A DNA stretch of 64,000 nt from Pythium myriotylum (GCA_023091665.1 JALJCQ010000009.1:558001-622000), one strand, 5' to 3'; numbered from the stretch's first letter, positions 19,251 to 29,795 are shown. The notes: generated from the sequence alone by a model not told the origin. Numbers and translations are program-made.

Positions 19251-21032
19251 ATGGTGACGCTGTTCTGCGCGCTCGTCGGTGTGAAGGGGAACGCGTTCTC
19301 CATCGACATCGATGCGAGCAAGTCTGTGGACCACTTGAAGAAGGCCATCAAGAAGGAGAAGGAGAACAAGATCAAGTGCGATGCAGATGAGCTCGAGCTG
19401 TTCCTCGCCAAGAAGGGCGACGACACGTGGCTCGAATCAAGCACAGATGATGTGAAGAAGCTCAAGAAAGGGGAAAAGACTGCTCTAATCGAAGCGCTGA
19501 CACACGAAGACAATGAACTGCAGGGAGAGTCTGGCCTTCAGAAGGTGTTGAAGGATATGCCTGAGCCGTCCACCGATCAAATCCACGTGTTGGTGGTGGT
19601 TCCCAAGCAGGAAACCATTCAAGCTGTTTCACAAGATGGTGTTTTCGATCGCTGCAGTGATCAATTCTTCTCACAATTCACCAGGGTTGACGAAGTCAAC
19701 AGTTGGCTCGAGTTTCCGTCGTTGCTGCCGCTAACGAAACGTCAAAAGCTCTACATTCGATCTTCGTACAAGTCGATCGCTGCTCAAGTTCTGTCAAATG
19801 CGGACCCAAGCATGGTCAAGTATGCAGTCATCACTGGCACGCCTGGCATTGGAAAATCAGTGTTCGTCTACTATGTGATGTGGAGGTTGGTCAAGGATAA
19901 GAAACGGGTGTTGTTTCTCACTGCAGCACCACCAATCTACTTCGATGGCAGGTCGATGTTGATCTGCAATCAACTGCCTTTTGCTGGAAATCGCCATTTC
20001 TGGTCGGCCGATTTGTGGTGCCTCGTTGATTCAGTCGACCCAACTATGATTCCTGGGCTCCCCATTCTTCATTGCTCGACTCTGCTCGTGAGTACACCGC
20101 GACGAGACTGCATTGGTGAATTCAAGAAGCTCGTACCGACTCCAGATGTGTTCTACATGCCACTGTGGACCAAGGAAGAGCTGGCGACAATTGCTTCACT
20201 GTATCCAACTGCGGCAGATGTGTGGGATAATCGATTTGAGTGCTTGGGTGGTGTACCTCGTCTGGTGATGCAAGACATTCAATCCGACCCAGAAGCTTTG
20301 CTGATTTCCGCATGCAGCAGTTGTTCTCTCGATGATTGCATTATGCTGGTGTCCATCTACTCGGAGATCAATTCGAAGACCAAGATCATTCAGGCGTTGA
20401 TTCACATCCACAGTCAAGAACCATATCGAGAGTACAAAGTTGCGTACGCATCAGAACTGGCGATGCAAGTGATCGCTCGAACAAAGTGGCGATCCGATCG
20501 CACGAAGATGCAAAGCCTTTTGGGGTCGTGCGATGGAAACCCGCTCGCACAATCGCTGTGCGGATACATCTTCGAGCCTCATGCGATGGATCTGTTGGAG
20601 CAAGGTGGGACTTTCGTGTGTCGGAGGCTGTTGTCTGGAGCTGAAATGCGAAAGCGCGACACAGCCAAACGCAAACGAGGCACCCCAGATAGTGAAGACG
20701 AAGAGACCATCGACATTCCACGTTCCTTGCAACCACGACAAACAGTGGATCGTGTGAAAGTCGGTCAACTTGCAAATCAGCTGTACGTGCCACGGACATC
20801 GAACTATACTGCCATTGACGCGTGGATGCCGCACGTCGGTGGTTTTCAAATGACGGTGGGAAGGAAGCACGAGATCAAGGCCGGTGCGGCAGATGATCTG
20901 GGGAAACTGGGTGCCAACGGCAATCGGCTCTACTTCTTGCTTCCACCGCTATACTACCAGTCGTTCACGAAGAAGACACCACAAACCATCGAGCAGTTTG
21001 CGATACTGATACCTTATCCGGAAGTGGTTTAA
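19251..21032 (+). CDS. CRN effector, body B
   Basis: The 593-aa protein has the same header as 2203 and Ala at residue 225. The 3' flank carries GGAAGGGCAG, like the first B copy, whereas the intermediate copies have GGAAGGACAG. This indicates exchange between non-adjacent units. Confidence 0.93.
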   Translation: MVTLFCALVGVKGNAFSIDIDASKSVDHLKKAIKKEKENKIKCDADELELFLAKKGDDTWLESSTDDVKKLKKGEKTALIEALTHEDNELQGESGLQKVLKDMPEPSTDQIHVLVVVPKQETIQAVSQDGVFDRCSDQFFSQFTRVDEVNSWLEFPSLLPLTKRQKLYIRSSYKSIAAQVLSNADPSMVKYAVITGTPGIGKSVFVYYVMWRLVKDKKRVLFLTAAPPIYFDGRSMLICNQLPFAGNRHFWSADLWCLVDSVDPTMIPGLPILHCSTLLVSTPRRDCIGEFKKLVPTPDVFYMPLWTKEELATIASLYPTAADVWDNRFECLGGVPRLVMQDIQSDPEALLISACSSCSLDDCIMLVSIYSEINSKTKIIQALIHIHSQEPYREYKVAYASELAMQVIARTKWRSDRTKMQSLLGSCDGNPLAQSLCGYIFEPHAMDLLEQGGTFVCRRLLSGAEMRKRDTAKRKRGTPDSEDEETIDIPRSLQPRQTVDRVKVGQLANQLYVPRTSNYTAIDAWMPHVGGFQMTVGRKHEIKAGAADDLGKLGANGNRLYFLLPPLYYQSFTKKTPQTIEQFAILIPYPEVV

Positions 21033-21324
21033 CACAATCTTCTTATCATCCTTCATAACCTCTCGAACTCGTTAACGTCTGTTTGCCGTCGATTTGCCGT
21101 CGATTTGTTGCTGTAGTGCAGTTGGCCAAAGATTTGTATACTGATCAATGGAAGGGCAGCACCTCAATTTCTCTATAACCTTGCAAACTCGCTCATTTGT
21201 GTGATTGATGTGTTGTATACAGATGGCTGGGACTTATCAAAAAAACTAAATCAACACAATCAACCTGACTTATTCAGAAATTTTTACGACTTGAATACAG
21301 AAGTTTCGCTTCGTTAATATAATT

Positions 21325-21717
21325 ATGAATAGAATCAGACGTTATAGAGATACTGGAGTTAATGAAGTTGCTCCAAAAGATGATCATAGAATTGATGCGA
21401 TAATGAAAGAATTGGAGTATCTTCGCTCTGAATTAGCTCAAAAAAAGGTTGAAACATCCATTTCAAAATACTTTAATGAAGAGATATTTACAAAAGATAG
21501 AGAAGATTTACTCAAGGATGGATTTGTTAGTAAGGGAGACTACCTCGAAATCCCATTAACAATATTGAATGCCAGATACAAACAATGGTGCATCGATACT
21601 GGACATAATCGTATGTTGCGTAAAGCAATCATTGAGAACATCCGAAATGATAAAGTTGATGGAGTTGTGTTCAAATATTATGACGGATACGACAAAATAC
21701 GTGTTTTTCCTAGTTAG
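21325..21717 (+). CDS. g, copy 4
   Basis: The translation is identical to 4277-4669, and it is tail-to-tail with h. Confidence 0.65.
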   Translation: MNRIRRYRDTGVNEVAPKDDHRIDAIMKELEYLRSELAQKKVETSISKYFNEEIFTKDREDLLKDGFVSKGDYLEIPLTILNARYKQWCIDTGHNRMLRKAIIENIRNDKVDGVVFKYYDGYDKIRVFPS

Positions 21718-21967
21718 TGTGCTTTTCGTTGATATTCTGACACTGTAGGTTCCAGAGGAACCCGAGGCATCTCTGATGCCGGCTCTTGATAGCTGCACTA
21801 ATTAAATCAATTTCCTTACAGAGCTGTATTATTTCAGATGCTGAATGCTTTTCTATTTTGGGGTACTCATATAAATCACTCAGTATTTCGGTATCTACCG
21901 GTTCATTGAGCTGGACGTCATCAACATAACCAGTATCATCGGTATCGGATAGATACGTAATATCCAT
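21710..21967 (-). CDS. h, copy 4
   Basis: The translation is identical to 4662-4919. Unusually, the next CRN has a leader-1 header and a body B rather than a body A. Confidence 0.6.
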   Translation of the reverse strand: MDITYLSDTDDTGYVDDVQLNEPVDTEILSDLYEYPKIEKHSASEIIQLCKEIDLISAAIKSRHQRCLGFLWNLQCQNINEKHTN

Positions 21968-22119
21968 GGTTTTGTGTCTATATAGATAAATATATTTTGT
22001 ATCTCCAGTTGTTCAATCACCCAAATGGGTACGTCAAACACCCAACGTTGGGTTGCACCGTTTGATTGGCTGAAATACGATTAGAGAGAACGTCCCTCAC
22101 ACAGAAGGCAATTGGAAAC
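21968..22119. promoter_or_regulatory. Recombinant CRN promoter (type A on the left, type B on the right)
   Basis: The left part matches the type-A promoter (CACCCAACGTTGGGTTGCA, with the perfect palindrome). After that it changes to the type-B sequence (CCGTTTGATTGG, ATACGATTAGAG, CACACAGAAGG). The switch lies just 3' of the palindrome, about 22057-22058. The region at 27322-27473 has the same junction. Confidence 0.65.
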
Positions 22120-23901
22120 ATGGTGACGCTGTTCTGCGCGCTCGTCGGTGTGAAGGGGAACGCGTTCTCCATCGACATCGATGCGAGCAAGTCTGTGGAC
22201 CACTTGAAGAAGGCCATCAAGAAGGAGAAGGAGAACAAGATCAAGTGCGATGCAGATGAGCTCGAGCTGTTCCTCGCCAAGAAGGGCGACGACACGTGGC
22301 TCGAATCAAGCACAGATGATGTGAAGAAGCTCAAGAAAGGGGAAAAGACTGCTCTAATCGAAGCGCTGACACACGAAGACAATGAACTTGATGGAGAGTT
22401 TGGCCTTGAGGAGGTTCTCGAGGGGATGCCAGAACCGAAAACCAAGCAAATCCACGTTTTGGTGGTGGTTCCCAAGCAGGAAACCGTTCAAGCTGTTTCA
22501 CAAGATGGTGTTTTCGATCGCTGCAGTGATCCATTCTTCTCACAATTCACCAGGGTTGACGAAGTCAACAGTTGGCTCGAGTTTCCGTCGTTGCTGCCGT
22601 TGACTGAACGTCATAAGCTCTACGTCCGTGCCTCGTATAAAGTCATCGCGGAACAAGCGTTGTTGAAAGTGGATCCAAGTCGCCGCAAGTATGCAGTCAT
22701 CACTGGCACGCCTGGCATTGGAAAATCAGTGTTCGTCTACTATGTGATGTGGAGGTTGGTCAAGGATAAGAAACGGGTGTTGTTTCTCACTGCAGCACCA
22801 CCAATCTACTTCGATGGCAGGTCGATGTTGATCTGCAATCAACTGCCTTTTGCTGGAAATCGCCATTTCTGGTCGGCCGATTTGTGGTGCCTCGTTGATT
22901 CAGTCGACCCAACTATGATTCCTGGGCTCCCCATTCTTCATTGCTCGACTCTGCTCGTGAGTACACCGCGACGAGACTGCATTGGTGAATTCAAGAAGCT
23001 CGTACCGACTCCAGATGTGTTCTACATGCCACTGTGGACCAAGGAAGAGCTGGCGACAATTGCTTCACTGTATCCAACTGCGGCAGATGTGTGGGATAAT
23101 CGATTTGAGTGCTTGGGTGGTGTACCTCGTCTGGTGATGCAAGACATTCAATCCGACCCAGAAGCTTTGCTGATTTCCGCATGCAGCAGTTGTTCTCTCG
23201 ATGATTGCATTATGCTGGTGTCCATCTACTCGGAGATCAATTCGAAGACCAAGATCATTCAGGCGTTGATTCACATCCACAGTCAAGAACCATATCGAGA
23301 GTACAAAGTTGCGTACGCATCAGAACTGGCGATGCAAGTGATCGCTCGAACAAAGTGGCGATCCGATCGCACGAAGATGCAAAGCCTTTTGGGGTCGTGC
23401 GATGGAAACCCGCTCGCACAATCGCTGTGCGGATACATCTTCGAGCCTCATGCGATGGATCTGTTGGAGCAAGGTGGGACTTTCGTGTGTCGGAGGCTGT
23501 TGTCTGGAGCTGAAATGCGAAAGCGCGACACAGCCAAACGCAAACGAGGCACCCCAGATAGTGAAGACGAAGAGACCATCGACATTCCACGTTCCTTGCA
23601 ACCACGACAAACAGTGGATCGTGTGAAAGTCGGTCAACTTGCAAATCAGCTGTACGTGCCACGGACATCGAACTATACTGCCATTGACGCGTGGATGCCG
23701 CACGTCGGTGGTTTTCAAATGACGGTGGGAAGGAAGCACGAGATCAAGGCCGGTGCGGCAGATGATCTGGGGAAACTGGGTGCCAACGGCAATCGGCTCT
23801 ACTTCTTGCTTCCACCGCTATACTACCAGTCGTTCACGAAGAAGACACCACAAACCATCGAGCAGTTTGCGATACTGATACCTTATCCGGAAGTGGTTTA
23901 A
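22120..23901 (+). CDS. CRN effector, body B with a divergent internal tract
   Basis: The 593-aa header is leader 1, helix KAIKKEKEN, motif KIKC, tail DGEF/PKTKQ. Within body B, positions 22600-22686 encode LTERHKLYVRASYK and the following residues up to PSRRK, clearly different from LTKRQKLYIRSSYK and following in every other B gene. DNA on both sides returns to near-identity. This looks like a gene-conversion tract from a CRN outside the window. The residues just before it (PKQETV, DPFF, FTRV) also combine states found in different B genes. Confidence 0.93.
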   Translation: MVTLFCALVGVKGNAFSIDIDASKSVDHLKKAIKKEKENKIKCDADELELFLAKKGDDTWLESSTDDVKKLKKGEKTALIEALTHEDNELDGEFGLEEVLEGMPEPKTKQIHVLVVVPKQETVQAVSQDGVFDRCSDPFFSQFTRVDEVNSWLEFPSLLPLTERHKLYVRASYKVIAEQALLKVDPSRRKYAVITGTPGIGKSVFVYYVMWRLVKDKKRVLFLTAAPPIYFDGRSMLICNQLPFAGNRHFWSADLWCLVDSVDPTMIPGLPILHCSTLLVSTPRRDCIGEFKKLVPTPDVFYMPLWTKEELATIASLYPTAADVWDNRFECLGGVPRLVMQDIQSDPEALLISACSSCSLDDCIMLVSIYSEINSKTKIIQALIHIHSQEPYREYKVAYASELAMQVIARTKWRSDRTKMQSLLGSCDGNPLAQSLCGYIFEPHAMDLLEQGGTFVCRRLLSGAEMRKRDTAKRKRGTPDSEDEETIDIPRSLQPRQTVDRVKVGQLANQLYVPRTSNYTAIDAWMPHVGGFQMTVGRKHEIKAGAADDLGKLGANGNRLYFLLPPLYYQSFTKKTPQTIEQFAILIPYPEVV

Positions 23902-24123
23902 CACAATCTTCTTATCATCCTTCATAACCTCTCGAACTCGTTAACGTCTGTTTGCCGTCGATTTGCCGTCGATTTGTTGCTGTAGTGCAGTTGGCCAAAG
24001 ATTTGTATACTGATCAATGGAAGGACAGCACCTCAATTTCTCTATAACCTTGCAAACTCGCTCATTTGTGTGATTGATGTGTTGTATACAGATGGCTGGG
24101 ACTTATCAAAAAAACTAAATAAT

Positions 24124-24432
24124 TTAACCATTAAATTCACCCAAGTTTTTCTTCAGTGATGGACAATTATTCATGATATACTCATTTTTACACATCCAAT
24201 TGAAATATTGCTTATCGTTTTCAACAATCCACTTTACGGATTTGTTCTTATGCTTGCCCCACCGCATGATATAGCTATCGTCTCCATCTTGGAACTTGTC
24301 GTCCAAAAATCGTTTGATATCCGATTCTTCCGATTGTTGGTTGTATAACCATCGACAGTATGATGCATCTTGATCATATACTTCCTCAAGATCCTTTCCT
24401 TTGTATTTTCCGAACTCTAGAATAACAGACAT
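24124..24432 (-). CDS. d': diverged paralogue of d with two ExoX C-terminal-like repeats
   Basis: This 102-aa protein has the same two repeats as d. It differs at KDLEEVY for KALEEVY, RFLDDKF for RFLQGKF, and has a different tail ending GEFNG. The DNA also differs at many third codon positions. It always follows a body-B gene, starting right after the shared ACTAAAT boundary, whereas d always follows body A. A T7 run on the coding strand lies about 10-15 bp past its stop. The other copies, at 43716 and 49078, have identical translations. Confidence 0.75.
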   Translation of the reverse strand: MSVILEFGKYKGKDLEEVYDQDASYCRWLYNQQSEESDIKRFLDDKFQDGDDSYIMRWGKHKNKSVKWIVENDKQYFNWMCKNEYIMNNCPSLKKNLGEFNG

Positions 24433-24604
24433 TTTATGTGTAGTGTATGATGTATCCCTATATACTACTTACTAATTTTATGTCAGAATTGAAAAAAAAT
24501 ATCTATGTAATGGGTACGTCAAAAACCCAACGTTGGGTTGCACCGTTTGATTGGCTGAAATACGATTAGAGAGAACGTCCCTCACACAGAAGGCAATTGG
24601 AAAC
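24433..24604. promoter_or_regulatory. Divergent promoter region, gene d' / CRN-B
   Basis: This is like the d/B promoter at 2030-2202, but it has the perfect palindrome AACCCAACGTTGGGTT in place of the one-mismatch form. The palindrome centre (CG versus TT) therefore varies independently of the flanking promoter type. Confidence 0.6.
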
Positions 24605-26386
24605 ATGGTGACGCTGTTCTGCGCGCTCGTCGGTGTGAAGGGGAACGCGTTCTCCATCGACATCGATGCGAGCAAGTCTGTGGACCACTTGAAGAAGGCC
24701 ATCAAGAAGGAGAAGGAGAACAAGATCAAGTGCGATGCAGATGAGCTCGAGCTGTTCCTCGCCAAGAAGGGCGACGACACGTGGCTCGAATCAAGCACAG
24801 ATGATGTGAAGAAGCTCAAGAAAGGGGAAAAGACTGCTCTAATCGAAGCGCTGACACACGAAGACAATGAACTTGATGGAGAGTTTGGCCTTGAGGAGGT
24901 TCTCGAGGGGATGCCAGAACCGAAAACCAAGCAAATCCACGTTTTGGTGGTGGTTCCCAAGCAGGAAACCGTTCAAGCTGTTTCACAAGATGGTGTTTTC
25001 GATCGCTGCAGTGATCCATTCTTCTCACAATTCCCCACGGTCGATGAAGTCAACAGTTGGCTCGAGTTTCCGTCGTTGCTGCCGCTAACGAAACGTCAAA
25101 AGCTCTACATTCGATCTTCGTACAAGTCGATCGCTGCTCAAGTTCTGTCAAATGCGGACCCAAGCATGGTCAAGTATGCAGTCATCACTGGCACGCCTGG
25201 CATTGGAAAATCAGTGTTCGTCTACTATGTGATGTGGAGGTTGGTCAAGGATAAGAAACGGGTGTTGTTTCTCACTGCAGCACCACCAATCTACTTCGAT
25301 GGCAGGTCGATGTTGATCTGCAATCAACTGCCTTTTGCTGGAAATCGCCATTTCTGGTCGGCCGATTTGTGGTGCCTCGTTGATTCAGTCGACCCAACTA
25401 TGATTCCTGGGCTCCCCATTCTTCATTGCTCGACTCTGCTCGTGAGTACACCGCGACGAGACTGCATTGGTGAATTCAAGAAGCTCGTACCGACTCCAGA
25501 TGTGTTCTACATGCCACTGTGGACCAAGGAAGAGCTGGCGACAATTGCTTCACTGTATCCAACTGCGGCAGATGTGTGGGATAATCGATTTGAGTGCTTG
25601 GGTGGTGTACCTCGTCTGGTGATGCAAGACATTCAATCCGACCCAGAAGCTTTGCTGATTTCCGCATGCAGCAGTTGTTCTCTCGATGATTGCATTATGC
25701 TGGTGTCCATCTACTCGGAGATCAATTCGAAGACCAAGATCATTCAGGCGTTGATTCACATCCACAGTCAAGAACCATATCGAGAGTACAAAGTTGCGTA
25801 CGCATCAGAACTGGCGATGCAAGTGATCGCTCGAACAAAGTGGCGATCCGATCGCACGAAGATGCAAAGCCTTTTGGGGTCGTGCGATGGAAACCCGCTC
25901 GCACAATCGCTGTGCGGATACATCTTCGAGCCTCATGCGATGGATCTGTTGGAGCAAGGTGGGACTTTCGTGTGTCGGAGGCTGTTGTCTGGAGCTGAAA
26001 TGCGAAAGCGCGACACAGCCAAACGCAAACGAGGCACCCCAGATAGTGAAGACGAAGAGACCATCGACATTCCACGTTCCTTGCAACCACGACAAACAGT
26101 GGATCGTGTGAAAGTCGGTCAACTTGCAAATCAGCTGTACGTGCCACGGACATCGAACTATACTGCCATTGACGCGTGGATGCCGCACGTCGGTGGTTTT
26201 CAAATGACGGTGGGAAGGAAGCACGAGATCAAGGCCGGTGCGGCAGATGATCTGGGGAAACTGGGTGCCAACGGCAATCGGCTCTACTTCTTGCTTCCAC
26301 CGCTATACTACCAGTCGTTCACGAAGAAGACACCACAAACCATCGAGCAGTTTGCGATACTGATACCTTATCCGGAAGTGGTTTAA
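24605..26386 (+). CDS. CRN effector, body B
   Basis: The 593-aa header is leader 1, helix KAIKKEKEN, motif KIKC, turn KKG, tail DGEF/PKTKQ. Body B has the second sub-type near its start (PKQETV, SDPFF, QFPTVDE), distinct from PKQETI/SDQFF/FTRV at 2203. Confidence 0.93.
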   Translation: MVTLFCALVGVKGNAFSIDIDASKSVDHLKKAIKKEKENKIKCDADELELFLAKKGDDTWLESSTDDVKKLKKGEKTALIEALTHEDNELDGEFGLEEVLEGMPEPKTKQIHVLVVVPKQETVQAVSQDGVFDRCSDPFFSQFPTVDEVNSWLEFPSLLPLTKRQKLYIRSSYKSIAAQVLSNADPSMVKYAVITGTPGIGKSVFVYYVMWRLVKDKKRVLFLTAAPPIYFDGRSMLICNQLPFAGNRHFWSADLWCLVDSVDPTMIPGLPILHCSTLLVSTPRRDCIGEFKKLVPTPDVFYMPLWTKEELATIASLYPTAADVWDNRFECLGGVPRLVMQDIQSDPEALLISACSSCSLDDCIMLVSIYSEINSKTKIIQALIHIHSQEPYREYKVAYASELAMQVIARTKWRSDRTKMQSLLGSCDGNPLAQSLCGYIFEPHAMDLLEQGGTFVCRRLLSGAEMRKRDTAKRKRGTPDSEDEETIDIPRSLQPRQTVDRVKVGQLANQLYVPRTSNYTAIDAWMPHVGGFQMTVGRKHEIKAGAADDLGKLGANGNRLYFLLPPLYYQSFTKKTPQTIEQFAILIPYPEVV

Positions 26387-26678
26387 CACAATCTTCTTAT
26401 CATCCTTCATAACCTCTCGAACTCGTTAACGTCTGTTTGCCGTCGATTTGCCGTCGATTTGTTGCTGTAGTGCAGTTGGCCAAAGATTTGTATACTGATC
26501 AATGGAAGGACAGCACCTCAATTTCTCTATAACCTTGCAAACTCGCTCATTTGTGTGATTGATGTGTTGTATACAGATGGCTGGGACTTATCAAAAAAAC
26601 TAAATCAACACAATCAACCTGACTTATTCAGAAATTTTTACGACTTGAATACAGAAGTTTCGCTTCGTTAATATAATT

Positions 26679-27071
26679 ATGAATAGAATCAGACGTTATA
26701 GAGATACTGGAGTTAATGAAGTTGCTCCAAAAGATGATCATAGAATTGATGCGATAATGAAAGAATTGGAGTATCTTCGCTCTGAATTAGCTCAAAAAAA
26801 GGTTGAAACATCCATTTCAAAATACTTTAATGAAGAGATATTTACAAAAGATAGAGAAGATTTACTCAAGGATGGATTTGTTAGTAAGGGAGACTACCTC
26901 GAAATCCCATTAACAATATTGAATGCCAGATACAAACAATGGTGCATCGATACTGGACATAATCGTATGTTGCGTAAAGCAATCATTGAGAACATCCGAA
27001 ATGATAAAGTTGATGGAGTTGTGTTCAAATATTATGACGGATACGACAAAATACGTGTTTTTCCTAGTTAG
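26679..27071 (+). CDS. g, copy 5
   Basis: The translation is identical to 4277-4669, and it is tail-to-tail with h. Confidence 0.65.
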   Translation: MNRIRRYRDTGVNEVAPKDDHRIDAIMKELEYLRSELAQKKVETSISKYFNEEIFTKDREDLLKDGFVSKGDYLEIPLTILNARYKQWCIDTGHNRMLRKAIIENIRNDKVDGVVFKYYDGYDKIRVFPS

Positions 27072-27321
27072 TGTGCTTTTCGTTGATATTCTGACACTGT
27101 AGGTTCCAGAGGAACCCGAGGCATCTCTGATGCCGGCTCTTGATAGCTGCACTAATTAAATCAATTTCCTTACAGAGCTGTATTATTTCAGATGCTGAAT
27201 GCTTTTCTATTTTGGGGTACTCATATAAATCACTCAGTATTTCGGTATCTACCGGTTCATTGAGCTGGACGTCATCAACATAACCAGTATCATCGGTATC
27301 GGATAGATACGTAATATCCAT
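27064..27321 (-). CDS. h, copy 5
   Basis: The translation is identical to 4662-4919. It is divergent from the body-A gene at 27474 across a recombinant promoter. Confidence 0.6.
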   Translation of the reverse strand: MDITYLSDTDDTGYVDDVQLNEPVDTEILSDLYEYPKIEKHSASEIIQLCKEIDLISAAIKSRHQRCLGFLWNLQCQNINEKHTN

Positions 27322-27473
27322 GGTTTTGTGTCTATATAGATAAATATATTTTGTATCTCCAGTTGTTCAATCACCCAAATGGGTACGTCAAACACCCAAC
27401 GTTGGGTTGCACCGTTTGATTGGCTGAAATACGATTAGAGAGAACGTCCCTCACACAGAAGGCAATTGGAAAC
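27322..27473. promoter_or_regulatory. Recombinant CRN promoter, second copy
   Basis: The left part is type A and the right part type B, with the same junction as 21968-22119. Here it drives a body-A gene. Confidence 0.6.
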
Positions 27474-29360
27474 ATGGTGACGCTGTTCTGCGCGCTCGTC
27501 GGTGTGAAGGGGAACGCGTTCTCCATCGACATCGATGCGAGCAAGTCTGTGGACCACTTGAAGAAGGCCATCAAGAAGGAGAAGGAGAACAAGATCAAGT
27601 GCGATGCAGATGAGCTCGAGCTGTTCCTCGCCAAGAAGGGCGACGACACGTGGCTCGAATCAAGCACAGATGATGTGAAGAAGCTCAAGAAAGGGGAAAA
27701 GACTGCTCTAATCGAAGCGCTGACACACGAAGACAATGAACTTGATGGAGAGTCTGGCCTTCAGAAGGTGTTGAAGGATATGCCTGAGCCGTCCACCGAT
27801 CAAATCCACGTTTTGGTGGTGATTCCGTCGCATGACGTCGGTGGAAAGCGTGTTCGAGTAGATGAATGGTTCGTCGACGAAGCATTTTCTGTCCAAAAGA
27901 AGAAACGAAAACTGGATGAAGACGAAACTGACCAATTCACAAGGTATTTCAAGATGGCTGGGTTTCCACCGTTGGCACATCCGATGGAGAAGTACACGAA
28001 GATTGTGGAACGAGATGCATATGCTGTGATTTTTGCAGAGCTAATGCGCAAGGTGAAGTTGTGCTTCGAAGCCAAATCAGGCGCTAACATGGTCGTGACG
28101 GGAAATCCAGGCACAGGGAAGAGTCGCTTTTACCTCTATTGCATCTTTCAACTTCTATTGGGGCATCAAGCGGAAGTCAAAGAGCTTGCTTCTTTTGATT
28201 TGGTGCTGAATTTCGGAAACAAATACCACAAGTTCCATGCTGAAAGCAGGGAGTTCATCAAGTTGAACGAAGCGGATGCTCTTTCGATTCAAGATCAGCA
28301 CCGTGTGCTTCGGCTCATCGAGGGAAAATCATCGGAACTTACCGGCTGGAAAGGAGTATCAATTCTATTTGCTTCCCCGGGGCTGGATGGCATGAACGAT
28401 TACGCAAAAGTTGACTCGTTCACGTACATCTTGCCAGTGTGGAGTCTGGAAGAGCTTCAAGATTACAACTCACTGCTTGATGATGATTTCAAACTATCGG
28501 AAGACGTTTTGATCTCGCGATACGACAAATTTGGTGGAATTCCAAGATTCATCTTCACTGCGACGGAGCTTGAGAATGACGAAGAACTTCAGAAGGCTAT
28601 CGCTACATTCAGTGCGTTGGATATCATTTCATATGCCAAAAGCAATCATGCTGTGCGAGACGGAAATTACAGCCACCGCGTTCTCGAGATGGTCCCGAGC
28701 AGAGTGGATTTTCGAGCAAAATTCCATCTTGATTTTTTGTCCAAGTACATTGCCGAGAAGATCGTTGCTAAAGTGGACGAAGACAGTCTGCAAAGAGTAT
28801 CGGAATTCGCAATTGCACACGCCAATGATGACTCAGGAAGTACATCCGTCGTTCGAGGCAAGATATACGAGATGCTCTGCCACAGATGGTTCAATCTACA
28901 CAAACAAGGACACCTACAGCTCCGTTCGTTGTGCTCGAAGGAGCGCATAGAGTTGATCGTTCCGGAAAATATGCCAATGGTACGGTTCTCCACTCTCGAT
29001 GAGATCCGTGCAGTTCCTCGACGCCTGACGTACTACCAGCCGACGTCAAGAACATTCGGTGCGTTGGATGCATTCATCTTGGATGGCAAGAACACCAGAT
29101 GCTATGGTTTGCAGATGACCCTCAACCTGGATCATGGAATCAAAGCTGCACCATTGAGTAGCTTTTTGCTCTGGCTGAACGGTATTGGTATCCCCACGTA
29201 TCAGTTCTACTTTGGTTTCGTGGTTCCAAGCAACTTAGCGCCACACTATCGGAAGCAAACGATCAGAACCAAGACTAATGAAGTTCACCAGAGACCAGGA
29301 ACGTTGGCGAGTGTGAAGCAGTATGTTGTTGCATTAGACGTGTTTGTTGGGAACATTTAA
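27474..29360 (+). CDS. CRN effector, body A with a leader-1 header
   Basis: This 628-aa protein is the only A gene in the window with leader 1 (MVTLFC), helix KAIKKEKEN and motif KIKC, a combination otherwise found on body B. The tail is the hybrid DGES/PSTDQ. The start is the conserved ATG at 27474; an in-frame upstream ATG at 27420 comes from the type-B promoter. Confidence 0.93.
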   Translation: MVTLFCALVGVKGNAFSIDIDASKSVDHLKKAIKKEKENKIKCDADELELFLAKKGDDTWLESSTDDVKKLKKGEKTALIEALTHEDNELDGESGLQKVLKDMPEPSTDQIHVLVVIPSHDVGGKRVRVDEWFVDEAFSVQKKKRKLDEDETDQFTRYFKMAGFPPLAHPMEKYTKIVERDAYAVIFAELMRKVKLCFEAKSGANMVVTGNPGTGKSRFYLYCIFQLLLGHQAEVKELASFDLVLNFGNKYHKFHAESREFIKLNEADALSIQDQHRVLRLIEGKSSELTGWKGVSILFASPGLDGMNDYAKVDSFTYILPVWSLEELQDYNSLLDDDFKLSEDVLISRYDKFGGIPRFIFTATELENDEELQKAIATFSALDIISYAKSNHAVRDGNYSHRVLEMVPSRVDFRAKFHLDFLSKYIAEKIVAKVDEDSLQRVSEFAIAHANDDSGSTSVVRGKIYEMLCHRWFNLHKQGHLQLRSLCSKERIELIVPENMPMVRFSTLDEIRAVPRRLTYYQPTSRTFGALDAFILDGKNTRCYGLQMTLNLDHGIKAAPLSSFLLWLNGIGIPTYQFYFGFVVPSNLAPHYRKQTIRTKTNEVHQRPGTLASVKQYVVALDVFVGNI

Positions 29361-29795
29361 AGGGGTAATACAAGCTAGAGAGGATATAGAGGAAACAAAG
29401 TTGTTCCTATGTCCTTGCACTGTGTCCTCGAGACACTATTGTTGCGGCTGCTGCTGATTGTGCTCGATAGTGCTGATAAGACAGAAATGATTCTCTCTGA
29501 TAGCCTGTCTAAACCGATAGTGTCGAAATGGTAGCGATTTGCCTCCTAGCCTAAGCTACTTCTTGAACAATGTATGCATTCCCCAAAGTTCGTTGGTTCT
29601 GATCACCTCTATGATCTGATAACCTGCAGAACCGCGACAAGGACTCGACAGAAGTGAAGCACGATCTGTTTCTATGGGCAAAAGAAGCGCAAGCGCGCCA
29701 TCTGCACGAGATCCGCAAACTCGACAGAAGTTACAGCTAAAAAAAGGTTCCAGTTTCAGATGATGGAGGTTAAGACAAAAAAAAAAGATTCTTTT
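29361..29795. other. 3' region of body-A CRN, fifth copy
   Basis: No gene is visible. It has the A10 run and CTCGAC. Confidence 0.6.
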
